NCBI GenBank assembly: GCA_936928855.1
Contig: CAKZHZ010000060.1
Coordinates: forward strand, 1-36,610
Length of the DNA: 36,610 nucleotides
Direction: 5' to 3'
From: an uncultured Polycyclovorans sp.
GTDB lineage: Bacteria > Pseudomonadota > Gammaproteobacteria > Nevskiales > Nevskiaceae
Positions 16,811-25,067 of this stretch are shown piece after piece (the stretch's first letter is position 1; each line of letters begins with the position of its first letter). Both the position numbers and the translations under genes were made by a program. Under the pieces are notes generated by a model that was not told the DNA's origin, searched no databases, and was given only the letters and a program-made list of their open reading frames with translations.

Positions 16811-17803
16811 CTATTCACGGCAGGGGCTCACGAAGGCGTCGCCCACCTCCGGCGGTGGCAACGGGCGTGCGCCCAGCCGCCCCTGCAGTGCCAGCAGGCA
16901 GCCGGGGTAGTTGGTGATGATGCCGTCGACCCCGATGTCGATCAGAGTCAGCAGTTCGGACTCGCGGTCCGCAGTCCACGGCACCACCTGTTTGCCTGCC
17001 GCGTGCGCGGCATTGACGAAGCCTGCGGTGAGGTCCGGCGAGCCGATATTGGGGGCGACGAACTCGTGCCCCAGCAGGGTGGCGTAGGTCAGGCCCGCCA
17101 CCGCGGCGGTGGGGGTCAGGAAGAGCGTGCGGATCGAGCCGTCCAGCCGTTTGACGCTGTCGATGGCTGCCGGGTTGAACGACTGCACGATGATGCGCTC
17201 GGCAATACCGCTGCTCTGGATCAGGGGGACCAGGGCCGCTGCGGCCTGCAGGCCCAGCGCATCGCGTGGGTTGATCTTGATTTCGATGGTGACGGTGGGG
17301 GCATAGTCCCCCTGATACTCAGCGGCGAGCGCGAACAGCGATTCGGCCGTCGGAATGGCAACACCGAGGCCGCGCAGCGGGTGGCTGCGATCCTCCGATG
17401 GCGAGGTGGTGCTCTGACCTGGGGACCACCAATATCCGGCATCGCATTCGCGCAGTTGTGCATAGGTCAGATCGGCGACCGTGCCGCTGCAGTTGGTGGT
17501 GCGATCAACCGTGTCGTCATGCATCAGTACCGGGATCCCGTCGGCCGACACCAGCATGTCCGCCTCGAAGTCATCGACGCCCAGACGTGCGGCGTTGCGG
17601 AAGGCCATCAAGGTGTTTTCTGGCGCATAGGCGGCACCGCCACGATGCGCGGAGACGAACGGTACCGCGGTGAAGGATGCCGGGGGCGGCGGCGTCGGAC
17701 CGTCGTCAGACGCAGGAAGCGTCAGCGGGACCGAGCGGCCACAGGCCGCGAGGGCGAGCAGTGTGGAGCAGACGAGCAGCGGGCGGCACGACCAGACAGG
17801 CAT
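16811..17803 (-). CDS. Glycerophosphodiester phosphodiesterase family lipoprotein
   Basis: From the second ATG (17803; one exists four codons earlier at 17815) the protein has 330 residues with a lipoprotein signal ending LLALAAC (Cys21). The GDPD TIM-barrel motifs follow: SAHRGG, APENTLMAF, FEADMLVSADGIPVLMHDD with the Glu/Asp/His metal and catalytic residues, TIEIKIN in mid-domain, and WTADRE plus DGIITNYP near the end. It should hydrolyse glycerophosphodiesters to glycerol-3-phosphate and an alcohol at the cell envelope. It lies downstream of, and on the same strand as, the PHP-type lipoprotein. Confidence 0.92.
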   Translation of the reverse strand: MPVWSCRPLLVCSTLLALAACGRSVPLTLPASDDGPTPPPPASFTAVPFVSAHRGGAAYAPENTLMAFRNAARLGVDDFEADMLVSADGIPVLMHDDTVDRTTNCSGTVADLTYAQLRECDAGYWWSPGQSTTSPSEDRSHPLRGLGVAIPTAESLFALAAEYQGDYAPTVTIEIKINPRDALGLQAAAALVPLIQSSGIAERIIVQSFNPAAIDSVKRLDGSIRTLFLTPTAAVAGLTYATLLGHEFVAPNIGSPDLTAGFVNAAHAAGKQVVPWTADRESELLTLIDIGVDGIITNYPGCLLALQGRLGARPLPPPEVGDAFVSPCRE

Positions 17804-17832
17804 GAGGGCATCCAAGGGGGCGGGAACGGGGA

Positions 17833-19119
17833 TCAGTCGCCGTGGATCCAGACCGGCGCGAGATAGGCGGCGGAGGTGCCGTCGTCGCGGTGGGCGCGGA
17901 CGAAGTACCAGCGCGTCTCGTCCGCCACCACCGGGAGCGAGAACCGGGCGCGTCCCTCGCTGTCGGCGGGGACGGCCGCAAGGGTGTCACCACCCGAGCC
18001 GAACAACTGGTAGCGGCCGATAAAGGGTTGGCCATCGCGTTCCTCCAGGCGCACCTCCATCGGGATGGTGTCGCTGCCGGAGGGGCACCGCAGCTGGGCC
18101 CCCATCGGCGCCTGCGCATCCACAACGAGCGTGGCACGCAGATGTTCACCGGGACTGAGGGCGTAGGTGCGGCGCGCCATCCAGGCCTCCCGGAAGCCGG
18201 CTTCGTCGAGCGAGGTGGCCAGTGTGACCGTCTTGGGGCGAACTTCGCTGCCGAACTCGAGCTCGTGCTCATCCTCGGCGCCGATCGGTGACAGTCGCCA
18301 GCCCGCATCCAATGCCCGCACGTAGTCGGCCAGATAGCGATCCGCCCCGTTGCGATCGTTGTAGACCTCCATGCCGAACATGCGCGGCACCGCTTCAGGA
18401 ATCAGGGTGTAGTCGTTCCAGTTGCAGCCGGGGTCGCTGTCGGTCAGGCACTTGTCTGACGGGTGGTTGAAATGCGCGAGTCCATCCGCGCCGCCGCCGA
18501 GCGGTACCGGGGCCAGCAGGCTGCCGCCCAGCCCCGGGGTGTCGGGATCGCGGGCGAACCACTGCCAGAACGTCTCCATTGTCACCAGATAGCCCAGGTC
18601 GGTCTTGGCGTTGCTGAAATTGCGACTGAAATAGACGTTGATGTGACCGAAGCGATCAGAGGTCCATTCGAAACCGCGGATCGCGAAGAAGTCCTCGTCG
18701 CTGGCGGCGGCTGCCTGTTCCTCGATGCGCCGCCATTTCACCAGCTCGTCCGGGGTGGGCGTGAGGCAGGTGAGCAGACCGTCAGGGGTGGTGAAGCAGT
18801 CGTTGCCCAGCGAGATGAATACGAGTGGGTCCAGAGTGTCACTGTGCTCGCTGCCGCCGGCGAAGGCATAGCCGGCCTCCCGGATCTGCCGGTAGTAGTC
18901 GGCCGGGACGGTGTGGATATCGCCGTCGGAATAGCTGCTGTGGGCATGCATCGTGCCCTCGTACTGTTTAAGCGCCAACAGGCTCGGTCCTTCAACCGCC
19001 GCGCAGCGGGCGGTGACCGGTGACGGCGGGGCGCCCGGCTCCAGCGGGGCGCTGCTGCCACAGGCCGCCAGCACGGCGGCCAAGCCTGTCGGCAGCAGGA
19101 AACGAAAAACGGTCTTCAT
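17833..19119 (-). CDS. PHP-domain (CehA/McbA or DUF3604-like) metallohydrolase lipoprotein
   Basis: The start is ATG 19119 (MKTVFRFLLPTGLAAVLAAC), giving 428 residues with a lipobox and Cys20. A PHP-type domain follows: the H-x-H metal pair at 58-60 (MHAHSSYSDG), then GSEHSDTLD, an FNHP motif, GMEVYN, and GAEDEHE with the late metal ligands. PHP proteins are trinuclear metal phosphoesterases or hydrolases; the substrate here is unknown. Exact subfamily assignment is inference. It is transcribed toward the GDPD lipoprotein gene (about 30 bp apart), suggesting joint attack on a phosphodiester or ester substrate at the envelope. Confidence 0.82.
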   Translation of the reverse strand: MKTVFRFLLPTGLAAVLAACGSSAPLEPGAPPSPVTARCAAVEGPSLLALKQYEGTMHAHSSYSDGDIHTVPADYYRQIREAGYAFAGGSEHSDTLDPLVFISLGNDCFTTPDGLLTCLTPTPDELVKWRRIEEQAAAASDEDFFAIRGFEWTSDRFGHINVYFSRNFSNAKTDLGYLVTMETFWQWFARDPDTPGLGGSLLAPVPLGGGADGLAHFNHPSDKCLTDSDPGCNWNDYTLIPEAVPRMFGMEVYNDRNGADRYLADYVRALDAGWRLSPIGAEDEHELEFGSEVRPKTVTLATSLDEAGFREAWMARRTYALSPGEHLRATLVVDAQAPMGAQLRCPSGSDTIPMEVRLEERDGQPFIGRYQLFGSGGDTLAAVPADSEGRARFSLPVVADETRWYFVRAHRDDGTSAAYLAPVWIHGD

Positions 19120-19184
19120 GGTGATCCCCTTGATGGGAGAGCGTAGGGCGAACCGGTGACGCGCGAATGACGTCAGGATGAGCA

Positions 19185-19200
19185 GGCGTGGTTGCACGCC
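19185..19200. repeat. Small hairpin after the tetR stop
   Basis: GGCGTG-GTTG-CACGCC forms a perfect 6-bp stem with a 4-nt loop just past the 3' end of the minus-strand tetR and before the PHP-lipoprotein start. It could attenuate or separate the two genes; no T-tract follows. Confidence 0.35.
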
Positions 19201-19210
19201 ACGGGGTGAA

Positions 19211-19846
19211 TCATGGCGGCGCCAGTGCCTCCAGGCCGCCCCAGACCAACCGCATGGTGCGCGCCACCACCGTGGCTCTCGGAATCGTCGGGTTTCCACG
19301 CCACCATTTGGCAATCTGCTCGGCCGCACCGGAGACGCCGTGTGCCAGCACGCCCAGTTCGGCGGCGCCGATGGCGGGGAGTTCGCGCCGCAGCAGCGCC
19401 GCGATCTGGTCGACCGTGCGGAATCGCAGCGCGCGGGCCTCGCGCTCCGCTGAACCGGCGACGGCCGCGCCACCCCCGAACAGCACATCCCAGGCATCCG
19501 CCTGTTCCGCCACGAAGCGGAAGTAGGCATCCAGGCCGGCTTCGACCCGGCTGCGCGGGTCACAGGCGCCGGCGACGGCTTCCAGAATGCGTTGTTCGAG
19601 CTGCTGGCGCGCGGCGGACAGGCAGGCCAGGTAAATCCCGTCCTTGGTGCCGAAGCAGTTGTAGACGATCGGGCGCGTCACACCGGCCGCAGCCGCAATG
19701 TCCTCGATGGTGGTGCCCTGGTAGCCCTTGCGGGCAAAGGAGTCCTGGGCGACATCAATCAGTTGCTGCCTTCTTGCCGCGCGCGGCAGGCGTTCCGCCT
19801 TGCTGGCGGCGGTGGCGCGTCGGGGGCGTGTGGACTTGGCGGTCAT
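19211..19846 (-). CDS. TetR family transcriptional regulator
   Basis: This 211-residue protein has a basic Lys/Arg/Ala-rich leader and then a TetR helix-turn-helix (about 28-75: FARKGYQGTTIEDIAAAAGVTRPIVYNCFGTKDGIY). A helical C-terminal domain follows, with ADAWDVLFGGGA and a late WRGNPTIPRA segment. It lies between, and is co-directional with, the two lipoprotein hydrolase genes and is divergent from the DUF6351 lipoprotein. It is the likely local repressor of all three. The ligand is unknown. Confidence 0.92.
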   Translation of the reverse strand: MTAKSTRPRRATAASKAERLPRAARRQQLIDVAQDSFARKGYQGTTIEDIAAAAGVTRPIVYNCFGTKDGIYLACLSAARQQLEQRILEAVAGACDPRSRVEAGLDAYFRFVAEQADAWDVLFGGGAAVAGSAEREARALRFRTVDQIAALLRRELPAIGAAELGVLAHGVSGAAEQIAKWWRGNPTIPRATVVARTMRLVWGGLEALAPP

Positions 19847-19866
19847 GTCAGGTCTGGAATTTAAGT

Positions 19867-19888
19867 TTCATAAGCGTAAGATAATGAA
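19867..19888. promoter_or_regulatory. Candidate operator in the tetR/DUF6351 divergent promoter region
   Basis: TTCAT and ATGAA form the outer arms of an imperfect 22-bp inverted repeat in the only AT-rich part of the 160-bp divergent region. A GATAAT (19880-19885) within it could serve as a -10 for the plus-strand gene. The arms are short, so this is a suggestion only. Confidence 0.35.
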
Positions 19889-20007
19889 TCCGCACCGTCA
19901 CCCAAGACGGGCGAAGGGCGCCGGGCACGGGTGTGCGAGCACTGCCCGACGAACGAGAAGGCCGGAACGAACGAATTCCGGTGGCTGACTGTTGAGGAGA
20001 GAAGTCG

Positions 20008-22347
20008 ATGCTGAACTGGAAACGCGCTGCAGCGCTGGCCGTGCTGCTGCCGGGCGCATTGGTATCCGGGTGCGGTGGAAGCGAGCCGCTGACCATGACC
20101 GATGGCCCCGACACCGGCGGATCGGGAGGGGTGGCGCCGGTGATCGAGGTGCTCTCCAACCGGGCCGACATGATCAGTGGCGGCGATGCCCTGGTCGCCG
20201 TCCGCTCGGCGGAAGGTGAGGCGCTCAGCGGCCTGCGGGTCACGCTCAATGGTGCCGATGTCACCGACCGTTTCGTGTCCGTTGCCGACGACCGGGCCAT
20301 GGCCCGCGTCGAGGGCCTGGAAGTGGGCGACAACACGCTCACGGCCCGTGCCGGCGGGGGACAGAGCCAGCAGCTCATCCATAACTATCCGAACGAAGGG
20401 CCGATTTTCTCGCGCCCCGAAATCAAGCGGGTCCGCTGTCAGGACGGGGCGGTCGACCTGTTCTGCAACAAGCCCGCCGAGTACACCCTGCTGTACCGCC
20501 CCAACGCACCGATCATCGATCTCGCCCAGGGCATCCTGGAGGGGCTGCTCGATGAGCCCCCGGTGGTGCGACTGGGCACGGAGCTGCTGCCCTACGACCC
20601 GGAGAACCCCCCCGACGACGTGGCGATGACCACCACGCAGGATGGCCGGACGGTGCCCTTCATCGTCCGCCAGGAACTGGGCTATCAGGATCGCGACCAG
20701 TACAAGATTCTCACCCTGTTCAACCCGGATGAACCCTGGGAGCCCTGGGCACCGCAGCCGCAATGGAATGGCAAGCTGCTGATCACCCACGGCGGCAACT
20801 GTGGCGCGAAGTATGCGCCCGGCAGTGCGCCGCTGGACGACTACTCCGGCACCTTCGGGGATATCCCCCTGATCGAACCCAGTTACATCTACGCGCTTGG
20901 CCGGGGCTATGCCGTGCTGTCCACCGCGCTGGCCAACACCGGCCACAACTGCGACGTGGCGCTCAACGCCGAGTCGATCATGATGGCGAAGGAGCGTTTC
21001 GTGGAGCAGTACGGGCCGCTGCGCTACACCATCGGTACCGGCTGTTCCGGCGGCTCGATCGCACAGGCCACCATCGCCAATGCCTATCCCGGCCTGTACC
21101 AGGGGCTGCTGACCATGTGTGCCTACCCGGACTCCCTGTCCGCCGGGCTGCAGTTCGCGGACCTTCACCTGATGCGCAAGTACTTCGAAGACCCCTCGCG
21201 CTGGGGCCCCGGCATCCTCTGGAACCCGCTGCTGTGGGGACCGGTGGAAGGGCACCTCACCCACCTCAACGCCATCGTCGCTGACACCGGGCTGTTCCAG
21301 GATGCCACTCGTGTCACCGGCAGCTGTGTCGGCGACGACACCTACGATCCGGTCACCAACCCCACGGGGCAGCGTTGCGGCATTCTGGAGTGGATCCCGC
21401 ACATCCTTGGCCAACGGTCGCCGGAAGTCTGGTCCGAGACCGAAAAGCAGGTTGGCTTCGGCTTTACCGGGATTCCGCTGGGTAATACCGGTGTGCAGTA
21501 CGGTCTCAATGCGCTGCGTGCCGGCCTGATCACGCCCGCGATGTTCGTTGACCTCAACGTGAAGATCGGCGGTCTCGATGTCGACATCCAGCCGCAGGAA
21601 GGCCGCACCCGGGCGGATCACCCGGCTGTCGGCAACGCCTATCGCAGCGGCATGATCAACATGGCCAACAACCTCGATACCGTGGCCATCATCAACTTCG
21701 TCGGCCCGGACCCGGGCATTGCGCACGATTCCGTCCACGCCTGGTGGGTGCGTTGGCGCATCGAGCGCGAGCATGGCAGTGCCCGCAACCACGTCATGTG
21801 GCTGGGTCCCATCCCGCTGCTGGGCGACCTCAAGTACGTGTACCAGGGCCTGGACGCCATGGATCGGTGGCTTTCCAACGTCGAGGCCGACCTTTCCGAT
21901 ACCCCGCTGGCCGACAAGATCTCGCAGGCCCGGCCCGGCGACATTCAGGACTCCTGCGCGCTGATCGACGGTCGTCGCATCCTCGGACAGGAATGCATCA
22001 ACCTGCTGGAGCCGCTGTACGCCTACGGCACGCCGCGTACCGTCGCAGGCGATACCGATACGGCGGACAACTTCGACTGCGTGCTGCGGCCGCTCAACCG
22101 CGATGACGACTACGGATTGCTGCCCTTCACCGACGCGCAGTGGAGCCAGCTCGAAACCCTGTTCGAGGAAGGGGTATGTGACTACCGTGCGCCCGGACTC
22201 GGCAAGCAGAAGACAGTGTCATGGCTGACCTACGTTGATGCCAGCGGTCGCATGATCGTCGGCGGTGAGCCACTGCCACCGCCGCCCCCGAACTCGGCCG
22301 TCGGCACGCAGTCAGCTGCCTTCGTTTACCCGGTCAGGGATCGCTGA
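20008..22347 (+). CDS. DUF6351 family (tannase-like) lipoprotein
   Basis: The 779-residue protein begins with a lipoprotein signal ending LVSGCGG (Cys22). An Ig-like N-terminal domain (about 43-125) precedes IHNYPNEGPIFSRPE, the recurring opening of DUF6351 proteins. The nucleophile elbow GTGCSGGS carries Cys346-Ser347. A Cys just before the Ser recalls the tannase/feruloyl esterase CS motif, and HDSVHAWW lies further on. It is probably an esterase or depolymerase at the outer membrane or periplasm; the substrate is unknown. GAGGAGA about 8 bases before ATG 20008 supports the start. It is divergent from tetR. Confidence 0.85.
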   Translation: MLNWKRAAALAVLLPGALVSGCGGSEPLTMTDGPDTGGSGGVAPVIEVLSNRADMISGGDALVAVRSAEGEALSGLRVTLNGADVTDRFVSVADDRAMARVEGLEVGDNTLTARAGGGQSQQLIHNYPNEGPIFSRPEIKRVRCQDGAVDLFCNKPAEYTLLYRPNAPIIDLAQGILEGLLDEPPVVRLGTELLPYDPENPPDDVAMTTTQDGRTVPFIVRQELGYQDRDQYKILTLFNPDEPWEPWAPQPQWNGKLLITHGGNCGAKYAPGSAPLDDYSGTFGDIPLIEPSYIYALGRGYAVLSTALANTGHNCDVALNAESIMMAKERFVEQYGPLRYTIGTGCSGGSIAQATIANAYPGLYQGLLTMCAYPDSLSAGLQFADLHLMRKYFEDPSRWGPGILWNPLLWGPVEGHLTHLNAIVADTGLFQDATRVTGSCVGDDTYDPVTNPTGQRCGILEWIPHILGQRSPEVWSETEKQVGFGFTGIPLGNTGVQYGLNALRAGLITPAMFVDLNVKIGGLDVDIQPQEGRTRADHPAVGNAYRSGMINMANNLDTVAIINFVGPDPGIAHDSVHAWWVRWRIEREHGSARNHVMWLGPIPLLGDLKYVYQGLDAMDRWLSNVEADLSDTPLADKISQARPGDIQDSCALIDGRRILGQECINLLEPLYAYGTPRTVAGDTDTADNFDCVLRPLNRDDDYGLLPFTDAQWSQLETLFEEGVCDYRAPGLGKQKTVSWLTYVDASGRMIVGGEPLPPPPPNSAVGTQSAAFVYPVRDR

Positions 22348-22364
22348 CCCGCTGTTGCGCTGCT

Positions 22365-22394
22365 CGCCACCGTGGAGCTGCTGCCGCGGTGGCG
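22365..22394. terminator. Inverted repeat after the DUF6351 gene
   Basis: CGCCACCG (22365-22372) pairs with CGGTGGCG (22387-22394) around a 14-nt loop, 18 bp after the DUF6351 stop and before the convergent tRNA gene. Location suggests a terminator, but there is no T-run. Confidence 0.4.
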
Positions 22395-22439
22395 GGCCGG
22401 AGCAGGTTGGCGGGTAGTCGGGCGATGTCGCCGCATGGT

Positions 22440-22516
22440 TGGTGGGCCCACCAGGACTCGAACCTGGAACCAAAAGATTATGAGTCTTCTGCTCTAACCG
22501 ATTGAGCTATAGGCCC
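22440..22516 (-). tRNA. tRNA-Ile2 with CAU anticodon (lysidine type)
   Basis: The minus strand folds into a full cloverleaf. The acceptor GGGCCTA pairs with TGGGCCC, and the gene encodes its own CCA end. The D-arm AGCTCAATCGGTTAGAGC, T-loop GGTTCGAGTCC and anticodon CAT (plus-strand 22480-22482) are visible. The anticodon arm GACTCATAATC matches the E. coli AUA-reading tRNA-Ile2 and not elongator or initiator tRNA-Met. The C34 is therefore expected to be modified to lysidine by TilS. Software often labels such genes Met. Confidence 0.93.
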
Positions 22517-22645
22517 GCGGGGAGCGAGTGTACGCAATCATCCGCATTGGCGGAATCGACAGCGAGGCGGATCGAGTCGGCCAGTATCGGGAACGCGGCG
22601 CAGCTGTTAACGTGCCATCATTCAATGACAAGGTGGAGTGGCACG

Positions 22646-23491
22646 ATGAAATCCTTCCGCAACAAGGTGGCGGCCATCACGGGCGCCGGCTCGGGCATTG
22701 GGCGGTCGCTGGCGCTTCAGCTGGCGCGCGATGGCGCCGCGTTGGCGCTCTCCGACGTCAACGCCGAGGGGCTGGCGGAAACGGTGGCCCTGTGTCGCGA
22801 GGAAGGGGTGACGGTCACCGAAGCCATCGTCGATGTGGCGCAGCGTCAGCAGGTGTACGACTGGGCGGCCGCCACGGTGGCGGCGCATGGCAAGGTGAAC
22901 CTCGTCTTCAACAATGCCGGCGTGGCTCTGGGCGCACCGATCTCCTCGATGGCCGAAGATGATCTGAAGTGGATCATGGACATCAATTTCTGGGGCGTGG
23001 TGTATGGCACCCAGGCTTTTCTGCCGCATCTGAAGGCATCTGGCGAGGGGCATGTCATCAACATCTCGAGCGTGTTCGGGATTGCCGCGATTCCCTCTCA
23101 GTCGGCCTACAACGCATCGAAATTTGCGGTTCGCGGCTTTACCGAGGCCCTGCGGCAGGAGTTGGAAATCGAGGGCGCGCCGGTATCGGCCACCACCGTG
23201 CATCCGGGCGGCATCAAGACCAACATCGCGCGCTCGGCGCGGTTCTCGGCGCAGATGAAGGATTTTCTGGGGGTCGATGAGGCCGCTGGTAAAAGCAGCT
23301 TCGAGCGCCTCTTCATCACCACGGCGGACAAGGCAGCGGCCGTGATCCTGTCGGGGGTGAAGGCCAATCGGCGGCGGGTGCTGATCGGCCCGGATGCCCG
23401 CGCCATCGATTTCATGGTGCGTCTGATGCCCGAGCGGTACCAGCAAGTGGTCAGCTTCGCCAGCCGGCAACAGAAACGTCTCGCGCGCTAG
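22646..23491 (+). CDS. Short-chain dehydrogenase/reductase (classical SDR)
   Basis: From ATG 22646 the protein has 281 residues. The cofactor motif GAGSGIG is at 13-19, NNAG at 89-92, and the catalytic Ser142-Tyr155-Lys159 triad shows standard spacing (SQSAYNASK). Asp37 after the second strand suggests NAD(H) preference. The PGG-IKTNIA segment resembles family members acting on steroids, lipids or other hydrophobic alcohols. The longer reading frame starting at 22502 runs through the tRNA edge and is not used. It is a single gene, convergent with the merR gene 19 bp away. Confidence 0.93.
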   Translation: MKSFRNKVAAITGAGSGIGRSLALQLARDGAALALSDVNAEGLAETVALCREEGVTVTEAIVDVAQRQQVYDWAAATVAAHGKVNLVFNNAGVALGAPISSMAEDDLKWIMDINFWGVVYGTQAFLPHLKASGEGHVINISSVFGIAAIPSQSAYNASKFAVRGFTEALRQELEIEGAPVSATTVHPGGIKTNIARSARFSAQMKDFLGVDEAAGKSSFERLFITTADKAAAVILSGVKANRRRVLIGPDARAIDFMVRLMPERYQQVVSFASRQQKRLAR

Positions 23492-23510
23492 GGATGGGGC
23501 GCTGTGGCGC

Positions 23511-24347
23511 TCAGTCCTCGGCGGGCGTTTCGCGGCGGGCCAACTCGTCCAGCACGTGGGCCAGCCGATCGCCCAGATGGCGGGTGGCGGCGATTTCCAT
23601 TGCGCGGGCGACTTCGGCGTGGACGGCCATCTCCACCAATGGGCGCAGGCGCCAGATCAGCTCGCCGAGCCTCGGTGCCTCCTCGCGGGGTGGCAGGCCG
23701 GTGCCGAACTTGTCGAACACGTGGTGTTCGACCAAGCGCACCATGTCTTCAGCTGCCTGTTCGACATTGCCACGCAGGGCGCCGACCACTTCCAGCATTT
23801 CGTCCAGCGGAATGCCGGCCTTCACCAATTCCGCGCCCGCCTGCACCATGCGTGCGCTGGGGGCAACGAAACGAGCGCCATCGGCGCGCAGGATGCCGAG
23901 CTCATGGGCCTTCGCCAGCCAGCGGGGGTTGAAGCTGCCGCCGAACAACTTGACCAGCTCGGCGAGGCTGAAGGTCTTGGGCGTTTCGTCGGTCCAGGGG
24001 CTGGAGACCGCTGCCTCCAACCCGAGCAGGGCCCCGATGTCCTGGCCGCCGGCCCAGGCGTCGAGCAGTTCGCCGATGCTGGAGAGGGTGTACCCGCGGC
24101 TCAGCATCTGGCCGATGATACGCAGCCGCGACAGGTGATCATCGCCATAGACGCCAGTGCGCCCGCGCCGTTCCGGTGGCGGGATCAGTCCGCGGTCCTG
24201 GTAGGCGCGGACATTGCGCACGGTGGTCTTGGCGGCGCGTGCCAGCTCGTCGATGGTGAACTCCGTTCCGCGCGTGCGTGCACCGTCGGCCGCTTCGGTG
24301 CGGCTGCGGCGTTTGGGGGTTTCGCGTCTGCGACGAATCGGTGACAT
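23511..24347 (-). CDS. MerR family transcriptional regulator
   Basis: From ATG 24347 the protein has 278 residues. After a basic leader, a MerR winged helix spans about 28-100 (FTIDELARAAKTTVRNVRAYQDRGLIPPPERRGRTGVY, then HLSRLRIIGQMLSRGYTLSSI). A long C-terminal region contains TFSLAELVKLFGG, like a second helical DNA- or effector-binding module, and no metal-binding Cys cluster. It is divergent from the isomerase-like gene and is the likely regulator of that pair. The effector is unknown. Confidence 0.9.
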   Translation of the reverse strand: MSPIRRRRETPKRRSRTEAADGARTRGTEFTIDELARAAKTTVRNVRAYQDRGLIPPPERRGRTGVYGDDHLSRLRIIGQMLSRGYTLSSIGELLDAWAGGQDIGALLGLEAAVSSPWTDETPKTFSLAELVKLFGGSFNPRWLAKAHELGILRADGARFVAPSARMVQAGAELVKAGIPLDEMLEVVGALRGNVEQAAEDMVRLVEHHVFDKFGTGLPPREEAPRLGELIWRLRPLVEMAVHAEVARAMEIAATRHLGDRLAHVLDELARRETPAED

Positions 24348-24362
24348 GAGCGGATCATATCG

Positions 24363-24392
24363 TGCCTGCGGACACTGTGACATTGGCAGGCA
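24363..24392. promoter_or_regulatory. Candidate MerR operator palindrome
   Basis: TGCCTGC (24363-24369) and GCAGGCA (24386-24392) are perfect 7-bp inverted arms separated by 16 bp. They are centred in the 81-bp gap between the divergent merR and isomerase genes. Position suits a MerR-type site; binding is inferred. Confidence 0.45.
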
Positions 24393-24428
24393 GCCGCTAT
24401 GCTCGTGGCTTTCCGTCCGGAGGCCCCC

Positions 24429-25067
24429 ATGCGTCATGTCGACTGGTGGTTCGATTTCATTTCGCCGTTCTCCTACTTCGCCTATCACCAGCTTCGGTCC
24501 CTGCCGCCGGACGTGACCGTGCAGTACCGGCCGGTTCTGTTTGCAGGTCTGCTGCAGCACTGGGGCCAGAAGGGCCCCGCGGAAATCGCGCCGAAGCGCC
24601 GCTGGACCTACCGCTGGTGTGTCTGGTGGGCACAACAGCATGGGGTGGCCTTCGTGCCGCCAGCAGTGCACCCCTTCAGCCCGCTGCCTTATCTGCGGTT
24701 GGCAATTGCGGCAGAGCGGGACGCCGAGGCGATCGGCACGATATTCGAGGCCCTCTGGACCACCGGCGCCGATCCCCGCGACCCGCGGCATCTCGCCGGG
24801 TTGCAGGCGACGCTCGGTGTTGCACCGGATGCCCTGCAGCAGTCCGCGGTCAAGGACGCGCTGCGGATCGAGACCGAGGCGGCCGCCGCGCAGGGCGTGT
24901 TTGGTGTGCCCACGCTCAGTATCGGGGGCGAACATTTTTGGGGTGTTGACGCCATGCCGTTCGCCAGTGCGGTGTTGGATGATCCAGCGCTGCTGGAGAC
25001 GGCGGCGATGCAACGGGCGGACTCGCTGCCGGTGGGGGTGATGCGCCCGTCGGTCTCGCCACCGTGA
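24429..25067 (+). CDS. 2-hydroxychromene-2-carboxylate isomerase / DsbA-like (GST-kappa) protein
   Basis: The ATG at 24429 with GGAGG five bases upstream gives 212 residues. The N-terminus FDFISPFSYFA (8-18) holds the Ser12-Pro13 pair that replaces the Cys-x-x-Cys of DsbA in HCCA isomerases. The GVFGVPTLSIGGEHFWG stretch near the end carries the cis-proline and the family WG motif. Such enzymes use glutathione to isomerise aromatic degradation intermediates, but many homologs have unknown substrates. It is followed by an alpha/beta hydrolase gene overlapping by one base. Confidence 0.9.
   Translation: MRHVDWWFDFISPFSYFAYHQLRSLPPDVTVQYRPVLFAGLLQHWGQKGPAEIAPKRRWTYRWCVWWAQQHGVAFVPPAVHPFSPLPYLRLAIAAERDAEAIGTIFEALWTTGADPRDPRHLAGLQATLGVAPDALQQSAVKDALRIETEAAAAQGVFGVPTLSIGGEHFWGVDAMPFASAVLDDPALLETAAMQRADSLPVGVMRPSVSPP

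Noticed and set aside
19861..21792. 643-codon open frame on the minus strand opposite the DUF6351 gene
   Set aside because: It lies antisense to a strongly supported lipoprotein gene, lacks any recognisable motif and runs into the regulatory region of tetR.
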